DNA from: JBEKHT01 sp049511715
Lineage (GTDB): Bacteria > Chloroflexota > Anaerolineae > Anaerolineales > RBG-16-64-43
Direction: 5' to 3'
Assembly (NCBI GenBank): GCA_049511715.1
Contig: JBEKXU010000005.1
Coordinates: 54,780-118,779 of the forward strand
DNA length: 64,000 nt
Notes under the pieces: model-generated
The model's database searches: none
Told to the model about the DNA's origin: nothing
Seen by the model: only the letters and a program-made list of their open reading frames with translations
Part shown: positions 1-9,327 of the stretch, piece by piece
Layout: every line of letters begins with the position of its first letter
How positions within the stretch are numbered: position 1 is the first letter of the stretch
Position numbers and translations under genes: made by a program

Positions 1-602
1 ACCAGGACTTTCTTGTCCCGCAGGGCTTCGGCGATATTCGTCTGGCCCGCCCCGGCCATGCTGGGATCCAGCGCCAGGTGAAGGGCTCCCATGGATCCAT
101 CGCAGGCCTTGTGAACGCTGACCTTGAGTGCCGCGTCCGGGATCCCCGCCTGCCGGGAGATCTCGGAGACATAGTTGTCCGCAATGGGCCCGCTCATCCC
201 GATCAGGACACCCTGGACCTCAGATGGTTCCCAGCCACAGGTGTGCGCGGCCTCGCGCAAGAGCCGCGCACCGACCTCGATTTCCAGCGCCAAGTGCTCC
301 GGACCGGAAAGCAGGGGGATGTGATGGCGGCTGACGAACCCCAGCTCCGCCAGTTTCAGGATTTCTTCGCTCTTGAGCGGCTCGCCCAAGCGCTGTTCCA
401 CGAAGTGCCGCAGCGCCTCGTTGTCGTAGGCCTGCCCCCAGGTCCCGTAGGCCCCGCCGATTCCCAATTGCGGACTGTATACGCTCTCAAACCCGAAAGG
501 GATTCCCTCCCCGATCGGGAAAACCACGCGCTGGACGCGGGGCCGGTCAAAGAAAGAGCCGATCCCGGTCTGGCCCTCCGTCGTGGCGTTCACCTCGCTC
601 AT
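1..602 (-). CDS. 3-oxoacyl-ACP synthase III-like protein (KASIII/thiolase fold), 3' part outside window
   Basis: The frame is open from an ATG at 602 to the left edge, about 200 residues. An AGGAG lies 9 bases before the ATG. Around residues 160-175 the translation reads KACDGSMGALHLAL, matching the nucleophilic-cysteine segment of ketoacyl-ACP synthase III and related condensing enzymes; the His and Asn that complete the active site would lie beyond the edge. The family condenses an acyl-CoA starter with malonyl-ACP, but relatives make polyketides, hydrocarbons or HMG-CoA, so the substrate is unknown. It is divergent from the dimethylargininase at 820. The fold is fairly certain, the precise function is not. 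Confidence 0.75.
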   Translation of the reverse strand, partial: MSEVNATTEGQTGIGSFFDRPRVQRVVFPIGEGIPFGFESVYSPQLGIGGAYGTWGQAYDNEALRHFVEQRLGEPLKSEEILKLAELGFVSRHHIPLLSGPEHLALEIEVGARLLREAAHTCGWEPSEVQGVLIGMSGPIADNYVSEISRQAGIPDAALKVSVHKACDGSMGALHLALDPSMAGAGQTNIAEALRDKKVL

Positions 603-819
603 GGTCTCACACTCCTGGGCACGTTTCTCCGCCGTGCCGCTTCGCATTTATAACCCCAAAAGGGGCTGTGGGCTACCGTCGGCCCTCTGCCAGCCAGGAT
701 AAAATGGAGGAGGGCCTCAAAAGAGAGACGGGGAAGCGGGAAGGGCAAATCGGGTGGCGCACGCTCGTTGCGCTCGCTTCCATGGCCGGTGACTCGGCGT
801 CAGCGCAGCAGGGGCATGC

Positions 820-1623
820 ATGGGAGATCTGAAGGTGCTCACGGCCATCACTCGGGAAGTCAGCGCCAGGATTGGAAACTGCGAACTCACGTACCTCGCC
901 CGGGCTGAGATCGATCTGGACCGGGCGCGAGCCCAGCACCGCGCCTATTGCCAGGCGCTCTCCAATTCCGGTTGCGAGGTGTTTGAGCTTCCGGCCGAGC
1001 CTGATCTCCCTGACTCCGTGTTTGTTGAAGATACGGCGATCGTCCTCGACGAGGTGGCTGTGGTCGCGCGGCCCGGCGTCGAATCGAGGCTGCCCGAGAC
1101 GGTATCGCTCGCGAGGGTCCTCGCTCGCCACCGCAGTCTGGTCAGGATCGAGGACCCTGGGACATTGGAAGGAGGCGATGTCCTGCGGATAGGCGCGAGG
1201 TTGTATGTCGGGCGTTCCGGAAGGACCAATCCGGAGGGGATCCGGCAGCTACAGGTCCTGACGGCCCGGTTCGGCTACGTCGTCCAGCCAGTCGAAGTGC
1301 AGGGCTGCCTGCACCTCAAGTCGGCGGTCACGCAGGTGGGCCGGGAGGCCCTGCTCTTCAACCCCGGGTGGATCCCCGCGGCCGCCTTCGGCGGGCTGCA
1401 CCTCATTCCCGTCGATCCCCGCGAGCCCTACGGCGGAAACGCGCTCTGGCTTGGCGGCAGGGTGCTCTACCCGGCCTCGTTTCCCCGCACCCGCGAGCGC
1501 CTGGAAGCGCGCGGGATCGGGACAACGGCCCTGGATGTGTCGGAGCTGCAGAAGGCCGAGGGGGCACTCACCTGCTGCAGCCTGATCTTTGAAGGGGAGA
1601 GGACGTCGGCCGGCGGGGGGTGA
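820..1623 (+). CDS. ddaH: N(G),N(G)-dimethylarginine dimethylaminohydrolase (dimethylargininase)
   Basis: A 267-residue protein of the arginine-deiminase/amidinotransferase fold, close to the usual DDAH length. Family landmarks are in order: FVEDTAIV, EGGDVL, the catalytic-histidine segment HLKSAVT, and the C-terminal ALTCCS that carries the nucleophilic cysteine, as in the human enzymes. The family hydrolyses methylated arginines to citrulline and methylamines; some relatives act on free arginine or other guanidines, which sequence alone cannot settle. The start is the ATG at 820 behind an AGGGG. It is followed by an aminotransferase and an esterase in the same direction, so it may belong to a guanidino-compound pathway (inference). 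Confidence 0.88.
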   Translation: MGDLKVLTAITREVSARIGNCELTYLARAEIDLDRARAQHRAYCQALSNSGCEVFELPAEPDLPDSVFVEDTAIVLDEVAVVARPGVESRLPETVSLARVLARHRSLVRIEDPGTLEGGDVLRIGARLYVGRSGRTNPEGIRQLQVLTARFGYVVQPVEVQGCLHLKSAVTQVGREALLFNPGWIPAAAFGGLHLIPVDPREPYGGNALWLGGRVLYPASFPRTRERLEARGIGTTALDVSELQKAEGALTCCSLIFEGERTSAGGG

Positions 1624-1667
1624 ACGGCAAGGGACGGACTCGGGGGACAGTGTCGCACGGGGGAGCC

Positions 1668-2783
1668 ATGCATCTTCCGCCATTTGAGCTCGAACGCTAT
1701 TTCGCGCGGTACGAGTTCTCAACTCCGTACACCTTGTGCAGCTCCGACAGCGAGTCGGTTGCGGTAGGTGACCTGCTGGCCCTTGAGCCGGACGCGCGCG
1801 CGGCGATCAACCGGCACTGGCTTGGATACACGGAGTCGCAGGGAGCCCCCTCGCTGCGGGCAGAGATCAGCAGACTGTATCAGACCATCCGACCCGACCA
1901 GGTTCTCGTCTGCTCGGGCGCCGAGGAGGCCATCTTCCTGTTCATGAATGCTGCGCTTGAGCCCGGCGACCATGCCATCGTGCACGGGCCCCGCTATCAG
2001 TCCCTTTCCGCGGTGGCGCAGGGCATCGGATGCGAGGTGACGGACTGGATGGGGCGCGAGGCGGACGGATGGGCGCTGGACCTGGAGGACCTCAGGGGCG
2101 AGATTCGCCCGGCGACGCGGGTCGTCGTCGTCAACACTCCTCACAACCCCACCGGATACCTGATGAGCGGGGGGGAATTCCGGGAGCTGGCCGCTTGCTG
2201 CGATCGCACCGGCGCCGTCCTTTTCTCGGATGAGGTGTACCACGAGTCCGAGTATGACCCTGCGCAGCGTCTTCCGATGGCCTGCGATCTGAGCGAGCGG
2301 GCCGTGTCCCTGGGGGTGATGTCAAAGACCTACGGCTTGCCCGGGCTGCGGATTGGGTGGATCGCCACGCGAAACGCCGAGCTGCACGGGCGGATGGCGC
2401 GCCTGAAGGACTACACCACGATCTGCAACAGCGCACCGAGCGAGTTTCTGGCGGAAGTGGCGCTCCGCCACCGGCCGGACCTGGTGAGGCGGAATCTGGA
2501 CATCATCGCCGCCAACCTGTCCGTCCTGGATGAATTCTTTGCCCGCCACCCGGACCGGTTCTCGTGGGTCCGTCCCCGCGCCGGGCCGATCGCCTTCCCC
2601 CGGCTCCTGGGGGAGGAAGTGGGGATCTTCTGCGATCGGCTGGCCGCGGACGCGGGAGTGCTGCTGCTGCCCGGAACGGTCTACGGGGACCGAGACAACC
2701 ACTTCCGCATCGGGTTTGGAAGGAAAAACCTGCCCGAGGCGGTGGCGCGTCTGGAGGGGTTGCTCTCCTCCCGACCGTCCTGA
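1668..2783 (+). CDS. PLP-dependent aminotransferase, class I/II
   Basis: A 371-residue fold-type-I PLP enzyme. Visible are the NTPHNPTG cofactor segment (residues 156-163), Asp188 in FSDEVY, and the Schiff-base lysine K220 in SKTYGLPGLRIGW. An in-frame ATG lies at 1668 with GGGGGAG just upstream; the frame stays open further upstream and overlaps the end of the dimethylargininase gene, but that part lacks family similarity. The N-terminal stretch (HLPPFELERYFARYEF) resembles aminotransferases annotated near capreomycidine synthase (VioD), which act on arginine derivatives. Next to a dimethylargininase this hints at arginine-derived chemistry, but an ordinary amino-acid aminotransferase cannot be excluded. 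Confidence 0.85.
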   Translation: MHLPPFELERYFARYEFSTPYTLCSSDSESVAVGDLLALEPDARAAINRHWLGYTESQGAPSLRAEISRLYQTIRPDQVLVCSGAEEAIFLFMNAALEPGDHAIVHGPRYQSLSAVAQGIGCEVTDWMGREADGWALDLEDLRGEIRPATRVVVVNTPHNPTGYLMSGGEFRELAACCDRTGAVLFSDEVYHESEYDPAQRLPMACDLSERAVSLGVMSKTYGLPGLRIGWIATRNAELHGRMARLKDYTTICNSAPSEFLAEVALRHRPDLVRRNLDIIAANLSVLDEFFARHPDRFSWVRPRAGPIAFPRLLGEEVGIFCDRLAADAGVLLLPGTVYGDRDNHFRIGFGRKNLPEAVARLEGLLSSRPS

Positions 2784-2901
2784 AGGGCCGGCCCCGCGCA
2801 TTGGGTCGGACCGAACTGGAGCGGGGATGGGATCGCCCTGCTCGTTTCCCTCAGGGCAGGACCTGCCCACATCTGTTGAGGTCAGGAAACGGAGGAAAGA
2901 T

Positions 2902-3927
2902 ATGCTTCCCTGGTCTGTTCGTTTAGCCGGCCGATTCGAGGAAACGACATTCGAGAGCAAAGTCTTGAAGGGAAACCCCCTGGGAGATCCCTCTGGTCGG
3001 CCTTTGTGGGTCTACCTGCCGCCCGGCTATGACGATACTCCCGGGCTCCGTTACCCGAGCGTCTACGTCATCCAGGGCCTGACCGGCCAGCTGGACATGT
3101 GGCGAAACCGCCACCCCTTCCGGTTGAATTACCCGGAATTGGCCGATGGCCTGTTTGCCCGGCGCGAAGCGCCCCCTTGCATCCTGGTCTGGGTGGACTG
3201 CTGGACATCCCTCGGAGGCAGCCAGTTTCTGGATTCCCCGGGAACCGGGCGCTATCACACTTACCTGTGCGAGGAGGTTGTCCCCTGGGTAGACGCGCAC
3301 TACCGCACCTTGGCCGCCCGAGATCACCGCGGGATCGCCGGCCACTCAAGCGGCGGCTACGGGGCCATGGTGACCCCCATGTTGCGCCCCGACCAATGGG
3401 GAGGCTTGGCGACCCACGCCGGAGATGCGCTGTTTGAAGGCGTTTACCTGTCCGATTTTCGCAAGTCGGCCCGCGCGTTGCGCGACCACTATCAGGGTTC
3501 CTTTGACAGGTTCTGGGCGGACTTCCGCTCTCGCCCCGCCTTTTCGAAGGAGAGCGACAGCGTTCTGCTGAACGACTACTGCATGGCGGCCTGCTACTCG
3601 GCTGACCCCGACGGACGCGTCAATCTCCCCTACGACCCGGCGACCGGGAGAACGATCCCCGAGGTCTGGGAACGCTGGCTCGCCTGGGACCCGGTGCGGA
3701 TGGTCCCTGGGCACGCTGAGGCCCTGCGGTCCCTGAAGGCAATCTACATCGACGCCGGAAGACAGGACGAGTTCTACCTCGACCTGGGTGCCGAGGCCTT
3801 CCGTCGGGCGCTTGAGCGCGCGGGCGTGAAGGACGTCTTCTTTGAACTGTTCGAGGGCGGTCACACGTCGACGGAGTACCGCTACCCGCTTGGCATCAAG
3901 TTCCTGGCCGAGAGATTGGCTCCCTGA
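2902..3927 (+). CDS. alpha/beta-hydrolase, putative esterase (esterase D/PF00756 type)
   Basis: A 341-residue alpha/beta hydrolase. The nucleophile elbow is GHSSGGYGA with Ser149, and a C-terminal EGGHTSTEY gives a plausible catalytic histidine. The N-terminal pattern LWVYLPPGYDD followed by YPSVYVIQG is typical of the putative-esterase (Fes/esterase D) family, which hydrolyses carboxylic, thio- or siderophore esters. No signal peptide is visible. The ATG at 2902 has GGAGG 6 bases upstream; the frame is open back into the aminotransferase gene but that part is only overlap. The gap to the aminotransferase is 118 bases, so cotranscription is possible. It converges with the hypD operon. Confidence 0.85.
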   Translation: MLPWSVRLAGRFEETTFESKVLKGNPLGDPSGRPLWVYLPPGYDDTPGLRYPSVYVIQGLTGQLDMWRNRHPFRLNYPELADGLFARREAPPCILVWVDCWTSLGGSQFLDSPGTGRYHTYLCEEVVPWVDAHYRTLAARDHRGIAGHSSGGYGAMVTPMLRPDQWGGLATHAGDALFEGVYLSDFRKSARALRDHYQGSFDRFWADFRSRPAFSKESDSVLLNDYCMAACYSADPDGRVNLPYDPATGRTIPEVWERWLAWDPVRMVPGHAEALRSLKAIYIDAGRQDEFYLDLGAEAFRRALERAGVKDVFFELFEGGHTSTEYRYPLGIKFLAERLAP

Positions 3928-3959
3928 GGTTGAGATTCGGAACGCGCAGGAAAAAGCAG

Positions 3960-3995
3960 GGGGCGCCGGGGAGAGTTCCTTCGCCCAGGCGCCCC
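3960..3995 (-). terminator. intrinsic terminator between convergent genes
   Basis: GGGGCGCC at 3960-3967 pairs with GGCGCCCC at 3988-3995, giving an 8-bp GC-rich stem with a 20-base loop. Read on the minus strand the stem is followed by TGCTTTTT, so it best serves the hypD transcript ending at 4033. It lies between convergent stop codons and might also act on the esterase transcript. Confidence 0.6.
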
Positions 3996-4032
3996 GATCA
4001 GGACTGTTCCGAGGAGGCGCTCCCCCCGCACC

Positions 4033-6396
4033 TCACAGTTCCCGGTGCTCGGTCCGGGCGATGATCTCGTCCTGCAGGGCTTTGCCCAGGTCGCAGAAGT
4101 AATCGCTGTATCCTGCGACGCGTACGATCAGGTCCCGGTGCTCCTCCGGGTGCTCCTGGGCCGCGTGCAGCGTGGCGGCATCCACGACGTTGAACTGAAC
4201 GTGATGGCCGTCGAGCGCAAAGTAAGTCCGGATCAGGTGGACCAGCTTCTCCAGCCCTTCCTCGTCCTTGAGGAGCTCGGGGGAGAACTTCTGGTTGAGG
4301 AGCGTTCCCCCCGTACGCACGTGGTCCATCTTGGCGACGGAGCGCAGGACCGCCGTCGGGCCGCGCCGGTCGGCGCCCTGCACCGGGGAAACGCCTTCCG
4401 AGAGCGGCTCGCCCGCGCGACGCCCGTCGGGCGTGGCGAGGGTGACCGATCCGAAGTAGATGTGGACGGTGGTGGGCAGAAGGTTGATGTGGTAGGTGCC
4501 CCCTTTGGTGTTGGGCCGGCCGTCGACCGCGTGGAAGTAGGCCTCGAAGACGGCTCTCATCACTGAGTCCGCATAGTCGTCGTCGTTTCCGTAGCGCGGG
4601 GTCTTGTTGAGCAGCAGCTGGCGAACCCGCTCGTGCCCCGTGAAGTTATCCTCCAGCACCTGGAGAAACTCGGACATCCCCAGGGTCTTGCGGTCGAAGA
4701 CGTGAAACTTGAGCGCGGTCAGAGCGTCGGTCGTCGTCCCCAGGCCGACTCCCTGGATGTAGGTAGTGTTGTATCGCGCGCCGCCGTCGTGATAGTCCCG
4801 GCCCCGGGCGATGCAGTCGTCGATGAGCAGCGACAGAAAGGGGGCCGGCATCTGCTCGGCGTAGAGCCTTTCGATCACGTTGTTTCCCCGCACCTTGATC
4901 TCGACGAAGTGCCGGATCTGGGCCTCGAAAGCCGCGAAGAGCTCCTCGAACGTCGCCCAGCGGGGGGGGTCTCCGGTCGAGACCCCGATCCGCTTTCCCG
5001 TGCGGGGGTCCACGCCGTCATGAAGGGCGATCTCCAGGACCTTCGGCAGGTTGAAGTAGCCGGTCAGGTTGTAGTTCTCTTTGCCGAAGGCGCCCACCTC
5101 CACGCACCCGCTGGATCCGCCGTTCCGGGCGTCGGTCAGCAACTTGCCCTGGCGGACCAACTCCTGGACGATCAGGTCGGCGTTGAACGCCGAGGGCTGT
5201 CCGAACCCCGTGCGGATGATCTCTGCCGCGCGACGAACAAAGGCGTCGGGGTTTTTCTTGCTTACCTGGATGGAGGAGCTCGGCTGAAGAAGGCGCATGG
5301 ACTCGATCACATCCAGGATCAGGTAGGTGACCTCGTTGACCCCGTCGCTGCCATCTTCACGAACTCCGCCGGTGTTGATCTGCGCGAAATCGGTGTACGT
5401 CCCGCTTTCCTCGGCCGTCACTCCGACCTTGGGAGGCGCGGGCTGGTTGTTGAATTTAATCCACAGGCACTGGAGGAGCTCCTCCGCCTGGCCGCGGGTC
5501 ATGCGCCCCGCAGCCAGATCCTGCTGGTAGAAGGGCAAGAGATGCTGGTCCAGACGCCCCGGATTGAACGCGTCCCAGGTGTTCAGTTCGGTCGTCACTC
5601 CCAAATGAACGAACCAGTAGTACTGCAGGGCCTCCCAAAAAGTCCGGGGGGCATGGGCCGGGACGCGGGAGCAGACCTCGGCCATGCGCTCGAGTTCCGC
5701 TCGGCGGTCCGGATTCTTCTCTTCCCTCGCAAGGCGTCGGGCTTCCTTGGCGTGCCGCTCAGCAAAGCGGATCAGTGCCTGGACGCAAACGAGCATCGCC
5801 TTCAGTTCCTGTTCCCGGGCGTAGGCTCGAGGATCGTTCAGGTAATCCAGCGCTGCCAGGCTGCAGCGCAGGTCGGCCTCGAAATCCAGGAACCCCTTGC
5901 GGTAGATCTTGTCGTCCAGGACCGTGTGCCCGGGGGCGCGCTGCTCCATGAACTCCGTGAACACGCCCGCCTCATAGGCGGCTTTCCACTCCGGGGTCAT
6001 CTCCTCGAAGATGAGGTCACGCATTGACCGGCCTCGCCAGTAGGGGAGGATCGACTCCCGGTAGGCGCGGCGGGTCGCTTCATCCACGGCGTAGGAGATC
6101 TTCTCGCGGCCGCTCAGCACGTCAAGGTCCGCCAAGCTGTGGCAGCACAGCTCCGGAAAGGTGGGGGTCGCTTTGGGACTCGGGCCCTTTTCTCCGACGA
6201 TCAGCTCGTCCTCGCCGATCCAGATGCCCTTGCGTTCGCACAGGCGCTCGAAAACCCGCGCCCGGCGCAGAGGAGCGGAGACCGTCGCCGGGATCTCCCG
6301 GTCGATCTCCGTGACCAGTTCGGCGCGCTCGAGACAGATCTGAGGCTTAGCCTCCAGGCTCAGTTGCCGGAGGCGCGCGACCCGTTCGCTCACCAC
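4033..6396 (-). CDS. hypD: trans-4-hydroxy-L-proline dehydratase (glycyl radical enzyme)
   Basis: A 787-residue glycyl radical enzyme. The thiyl-radical cysteine is C431 in SSGCVEVGAFGKENYNLTG, and the following E433 reproduces the Cys-x-Glu pair of HypD. The C-terminal glycyl loop is RVAGYSDYF with G762. Length and both positions sit within a few residues of the characterised clostridial HypD (C434, E436, G765). The enzyme dehydrates trans-4-hydroxyproline to pyrroline-5-carboxylate; it is cytoplasmic and oxygen-sensitive. The frame is open upstream, but GTG at 6396 is chosen because AGGAGG lies 8 bases before it and the activase stop lies between them. The activase gene is immediately upstream, so the pair forms an operon. 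Confidence 0.9.
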   Translation of the reverse strand: MVSERVARLRQLSLEAKPQICLERAELVTEIDREIPATVSAPLRRARVFERLCERKGIWIGEDELIVGEKGPSPKATPTFPELCCHSLADLDVLSGREKISYAVDEATRRAYRESILPYWRGRSMRDLIFEEMTPEWKAAYEAGVFTEFMEQRAPGHTVLDDKIYRKGFLDFEADLRCSLAALDYLNDPRAYAREQELKAMLVCVQALIRFAERHAKEARRLAREEKNPDRRAELERMAEVCSRVPAHAPRTFWEALQYYWFVHLGVTTELNTWDAFNPGRLDQHLLPFYQQDLAAGRMTRGQAEELLQCLWIKFNNQPAPPKVGVTAEESGTYTDFAQINTGGVREDGSDGVNEVTYLILDVIESMRLLQPSSSIQVSKKNPDAFVRRAAEIIRTGFGQPSAFNADLIVQELVRQGKLLTDARNGGSSGCVEVGAFGKENYNLTGYFNLPKVLEIALHDGVDPRTGKRIGVSTGDPPRWATFEELFAAFEAQIRHFVEIKVRGNNVIERLYAEQMPAPFLSLLIDDCIARGRDYHDGGARYNTTYIQGVGLGTTTDALTALKFHVFDRKTLGMSEFLQVLEDNFTGHERVRQLLLNKTPRYGNDDDYADSVMRAVFEAYFHAVDGRPNTKGGTYHINLLPTTVHIYFGSVTLATPDGRRAGEPLSEGVSPVQGADRRGPTAVLRSVAKMDHVRTGGTLLNQKFSPELLKDEEGLEKLVHLIRTYFALDGHHVQFNVVDAATLHAAQEHPEEHRDLIVRVAGYSDYFCDLGKALQDEIIARTEHREL

Positions 6397-6400
6397 GGCA

Positions 6401-7312
6401 CTAGCCTCCTTTCGGGAGAGGCAGTCCAAATTGTCGAAACACTCCGCCGATCTCCTGCATCGTTTGGGCGGAGGGGGGCTGGGTGTCCGCGAGCGTGTAG
6501 GCTCGCCCCAGGAGCTCATACTTGTGTCGGCCGATGGCGTGATAGGGCAGCAGCTCGACCATGGGGGGGGTGGGAAGGCTCGCGACCAGCGCGGCGATGG
6601 AACGCACCTCGCCGGGATCTTCGTTAACCCCGGGGACAACCGGGATGCGCAAGAGAATGGCCGCCCCGCAGGCGGACAAGGACCGCAGGTTGCGGAGGAT
6701 CAAGCTATTCGAGGCCCCCGTGAGTTCGCGGTGCCGGACTTCATCCGCCAGTTTCAGATCAAAAAGGAAAAGGTCGACTAGACCTCGCAGGCGGTCCAGG
6801 GTCTCCCAGGGCGCGAACCCGCAGGTGTCCAGCGCGGTGTGAATCCCGGAGGAGCGGCAGGCCTGCAGCAGGGCGAAGACAAAATCCGCCTGAAGGAGCG
6901 GTTCCCCTCCGGAGAAGGTCACGCCCCCACCGGACTGGTCGTAGAAGGGTTGGTCGCGGCTGACCACGGCCATCACCTCCTCCACGGTCATCTCGCGGCC
7001 GAGGCATTCGCGCGCCTCCGCATAGCATTCGGCTACGCACGCCCCACAGAGGGTGCATCGGGCCGGATCCAGGAGCGGGCCGGCTCCGTCCCACGTGATC
7101 GCGCCTTCCGGGCAGGCCACCAGGCAGGCGCGGCAGAACAGGCAACGCTCCGGCCGATAGACCATCTGAGGGCCGGGCTCCTGCCCCTCCGGGTTGTGGC
7201 ACCAGGCGCACCGAAGCGGGCAGCCCTTCAGGAAGACGGTGGTGCGAATTCCGGGGCCATCGTGGATGGAATAGCGGCGGATGTCGAAGACCCGACCCTT
7301 GGGAGGATTCAC
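6401..7312 (-). CDS. glycyl-radical enzyme activating enzyme (radical SAM)
   Basis: A 303-residue activase that uses S-adenosylmethionine and a 4Fe-4S cluster to install the glycyl radical on its partner. The radical-SAM motif is CPLRCAWC near residues 31-38. It is followed by a ferredoxin-like insert with two cysteine clusters (CLFCRACLVACP and CTLCGACVAEC), and then FSGGEPLLQ, the SAM-binding GGE motif. The start is a GTG at 7312 and I see no strong Shine-Dalgarno there. Its TAG stop ends 4 bases before the hypD GTG, and the hypD ribosome site lies inside its last codons, so translation is probably coupled. HypD is its likely only substrate here. Confidence 0.9.
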   Translation of the reverse strand: MNPPKGRVFDIRRYSIHDGPGIRTTVFLKGCPLRCAWCHNPEGQEPGPQMVYRPERCLFCRACLVACPEGAITWDGAGPLLDPARCTLCGACVAECYAEARECLGREMTVEEVMAVVSRDQPFYDQSGGGVTFSGGEPLLQADFVFALLQACRSSGIHTALDTCGFAPWETLDRLRGLVDLFLFDLKLADEVRHRELTGASNSLILRNLRSLSACGAAILLRIPVVPGVNEDPGEVRSIAALVASLPTPPMVELLPYHAIGRHKYELLGRAYTLADTQPPSAQTMQEIGGVFRQFGLPLPKGG

Positions 7313-7968
7313 GCAGTCCGCGTCTAGGGGGCTCTTGGCATAGACAGCCGATCAAGGGCCCCCGGCTGAAGTCGCCGGTTCCAGGGTGTCTCAGGATGGG
7401 TCCATTGTACATCGGCGATCGCCCCGTACGAGGGTGGGATTGCTGCACCTTCAGGGGAATCGACAAAGAGATCCGGGGATTGGCGCCTTCCACCGAACGG
7501 TCCCTGGGAAACGGAGGACAGTCGCTGAAAAGAACACCCGAGGGCAGTTGGAAGCGTACGGCGCGGCGGGAGCAAAGCCGAACGCCTGCTTGGATCCGGA
7601 GTGATTTGGAACGCGTACAACGGCGTGAGAACGGGAACTCCGAAACCTGGAGGGTCGGTTTTGTGGTTGACACGGGAGCGGCCGGGCCGTGCGGGACTTG
7701 AGGGGAAAGCAGAAATCTTGGCGAAGGCGCACAAGCAGGGGGGCCATGGAAAGGGCGGGATTGGCGCTGGCGCGGTTCACGGCAGGGACGACGCGATCTA
7801 GTGCCGTATGCGCCCGGTTGGGCAACCCGCTGTCTGTGGGCGCACCCGGCCGGTGACGTTCACCACGGAAGGATTCGCGCCCGGAATCCCGTTGGAAATC
7901 TGATTGCTGATGTGAGAATCCCGATGGAGGCGAGGTCCTGCCTGGAGCCGCCGCTTCGGCGATGGTTT
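7313..7968. other. 656-base gap between hypD operon and GT39-like gene
   Basis: No convincing gene. It must hold the promoter of the minus-strand activase-hypD operon, but I could not pick clear promoter hexamers. Long frames here are antisense or unrelated to known families. Confidence 0.4.
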
Positions 7969-9327
7969 CTAAGAGGAGGAGACTGGGGTTTCGTCCTCCG
8001 CTGGCAGTTTTCCATGGGTTGTGAGGAATCGACCCAGGGTCACCAGAACCGTCCAAAGGATGATCACTTCGGAGGAAACGGCATAGCGGGCGTTGTCGCC
8101 CCTTTCCAACAAGGCTTGGAAAACCGAACCGAGGAGGACCAGGATCCAGATCCAGAGCAGGGGCGTTTCTTCCGGAGTGAGCTGCTTCCGGATCCAGCGA
8201 AAAACCCAATACGTTCCGAGCTCCAGAAACAACACGTTTAGCCCAACGATGAGATATCGTTCTATCTCCCAGATCCAACCCAGCCAAGGGACCAGCGCGC
8301 GGACGCGAACGAGTTTTGGATCCCAATAATTCGCCACCTTCCAGAAATCCACCCACGCAACGGACACACTCTGCAGATAGAGAAAGGGGTGCTGCACGAT
8401 TAGGATAAGAGATAGCCTCGTCAGCAACTCGGAAAGACCGGCGTAGGATAGGCGCATGGTGTGCTGGAGATTGTTGAACGATCTCCAAATCGTCATGGAT
8501 TGGTTTCCGGTCGCCGCGATTTGTTCTGCCCGATGTTTCAGGTAAATGTCCCTTACGGTCGCGTATTCCTGCGGAGCGTATTGGATGAAGTTGCCGGTGT
8601 GATTCATGAGGTAGTATCCGGTCATCGTCGTGGGACCGAAGTAGTTTGTCGTGAACCAGTTCACGGTGCTCCAGCCGAGGACCAGGGCCATCCAGGGCAG
8701 CAGGTAGGCGCACACGAGAAGTGTCCGCCGGCGCGCAGGCTCGCCTCTCGCCTGCCAATACACATAGACCAGGACGACGGGGAAAAGATAAATATACTCG
8801 GGCCGGGTGAGGACCGCGATCCCCAGAACCGCCCCCAAGAGAAGGGCGGGGAGCCAATTCCTCTTTCGTCCCGGCCGGATCCAGGCGGCCAGCCCCAGCG
8901 AGACCAGAAGCAAGAGTGTCGATAACGTCTCCGCAAGCATGGTCGCTTCAAAGAACAATTGCCCCAAGTTCAGGGAATATGCGAGCGCGATGAGGAAAGC
9001 CCAGGGGCCGTTTCGCAGCCGATTCCAGGAAAACGTGAACAAGAGAGTCGAGATAAGAATGCCGAGCCCCATTTGGACCGCCCAGACAGTACGCTCGTCG
9101 AGGCCGCTGATGGCCAGCAAGGCGGGATATCCGGGCGCACGGGCCCCCTCGTTGTGCGAGAAATCCATGCGCAGGATCATCTGGGCCACGTCGAGGTATC
9201 CTTGCAGGTCCGAGGTGCGTCTCGGAGAGTAGGCAAACCAGAATCCCAGGCGCAGGAGGCACGCCGCGAGGACTAATGCAAGAAACCAAGAAAGCCAAGT
9301 CGGCTTCTTTTTTTCCTTCGCAAACAT
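7969..9327 (-). CDS. GT39/PMT-like membrane glycosyltransferase
   Basis: A 452-residue polytopic membrane protein with about ten hydrophobic segments. After the first membrane span come an acidic loop (TSDLQGYLDVAQ, residues 38-49) and RAPGYPALLA, the arrangement of ArnT/PMT-type glycosyltransferases that move a sugar from a polyprenyl-phosphate donor on the outer membrane face. No other family fits as well, but the acceptor is unknown. ATG at 9327 (MFAKEKKK) is preferred because the positively charged start directly precedes the first span; the longer frame upstream is low-complexity. It is monocistronic in its surroundings. Confidence 0.7.
   Translation of the reverse strand: MFAKEKKKPTWLSWFLALVLAACLLRLGFWFAYSPRRTSDLQGYLDVAQMILRMDFSHNEGARAPGYPALLAISGLDERTVWAVQMGLGILISTLLFTFSWNRLRNGPWAFLIALAYSLNLGQLFFEATMLAETLSTLLLLVSLGLAAWIRPGRKRNWLPALLLGAVLGIAVLTRPEYIYLFPVVLVYVYWQARGEPARRRTLLVCAYLLPWMALVLGWSTVNWFTTNYFGPTTMTGYYLMNHTGNFIQYAPQEYATVRDIYLKHRAEQIAATGNQSMTIWRSFNNLQHTMRLSYAGLSELLTRLSLILIVQHPFLYLQSVSVAWVDFWKVANYWDPKLVRVRALVPWLGWIWEIERYLIVGLNVLFLELGTYWVFRWIRKQLTPEETPLLWIWILVLLGSVFQALLERGDNARYAVSSEVIILWTVLVTLGRFLTTHGKLPAEDETPVSSS

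Noticed and set aside
78..653. 191-codon plus-strand frame at the left edge
   Set aside because: Antisense to the ketoacyl-synthase-III-like gene.
4633..6027. 464-codon plus-strand frame
   Set aside because: Antisense to hypD, whose motifs are clear.
7451..8857. 468-codon minus-strand frame
   Set aside because: Mostly out of frame with the GT39-like membrane gene; no hydrophobic pattern or motif.
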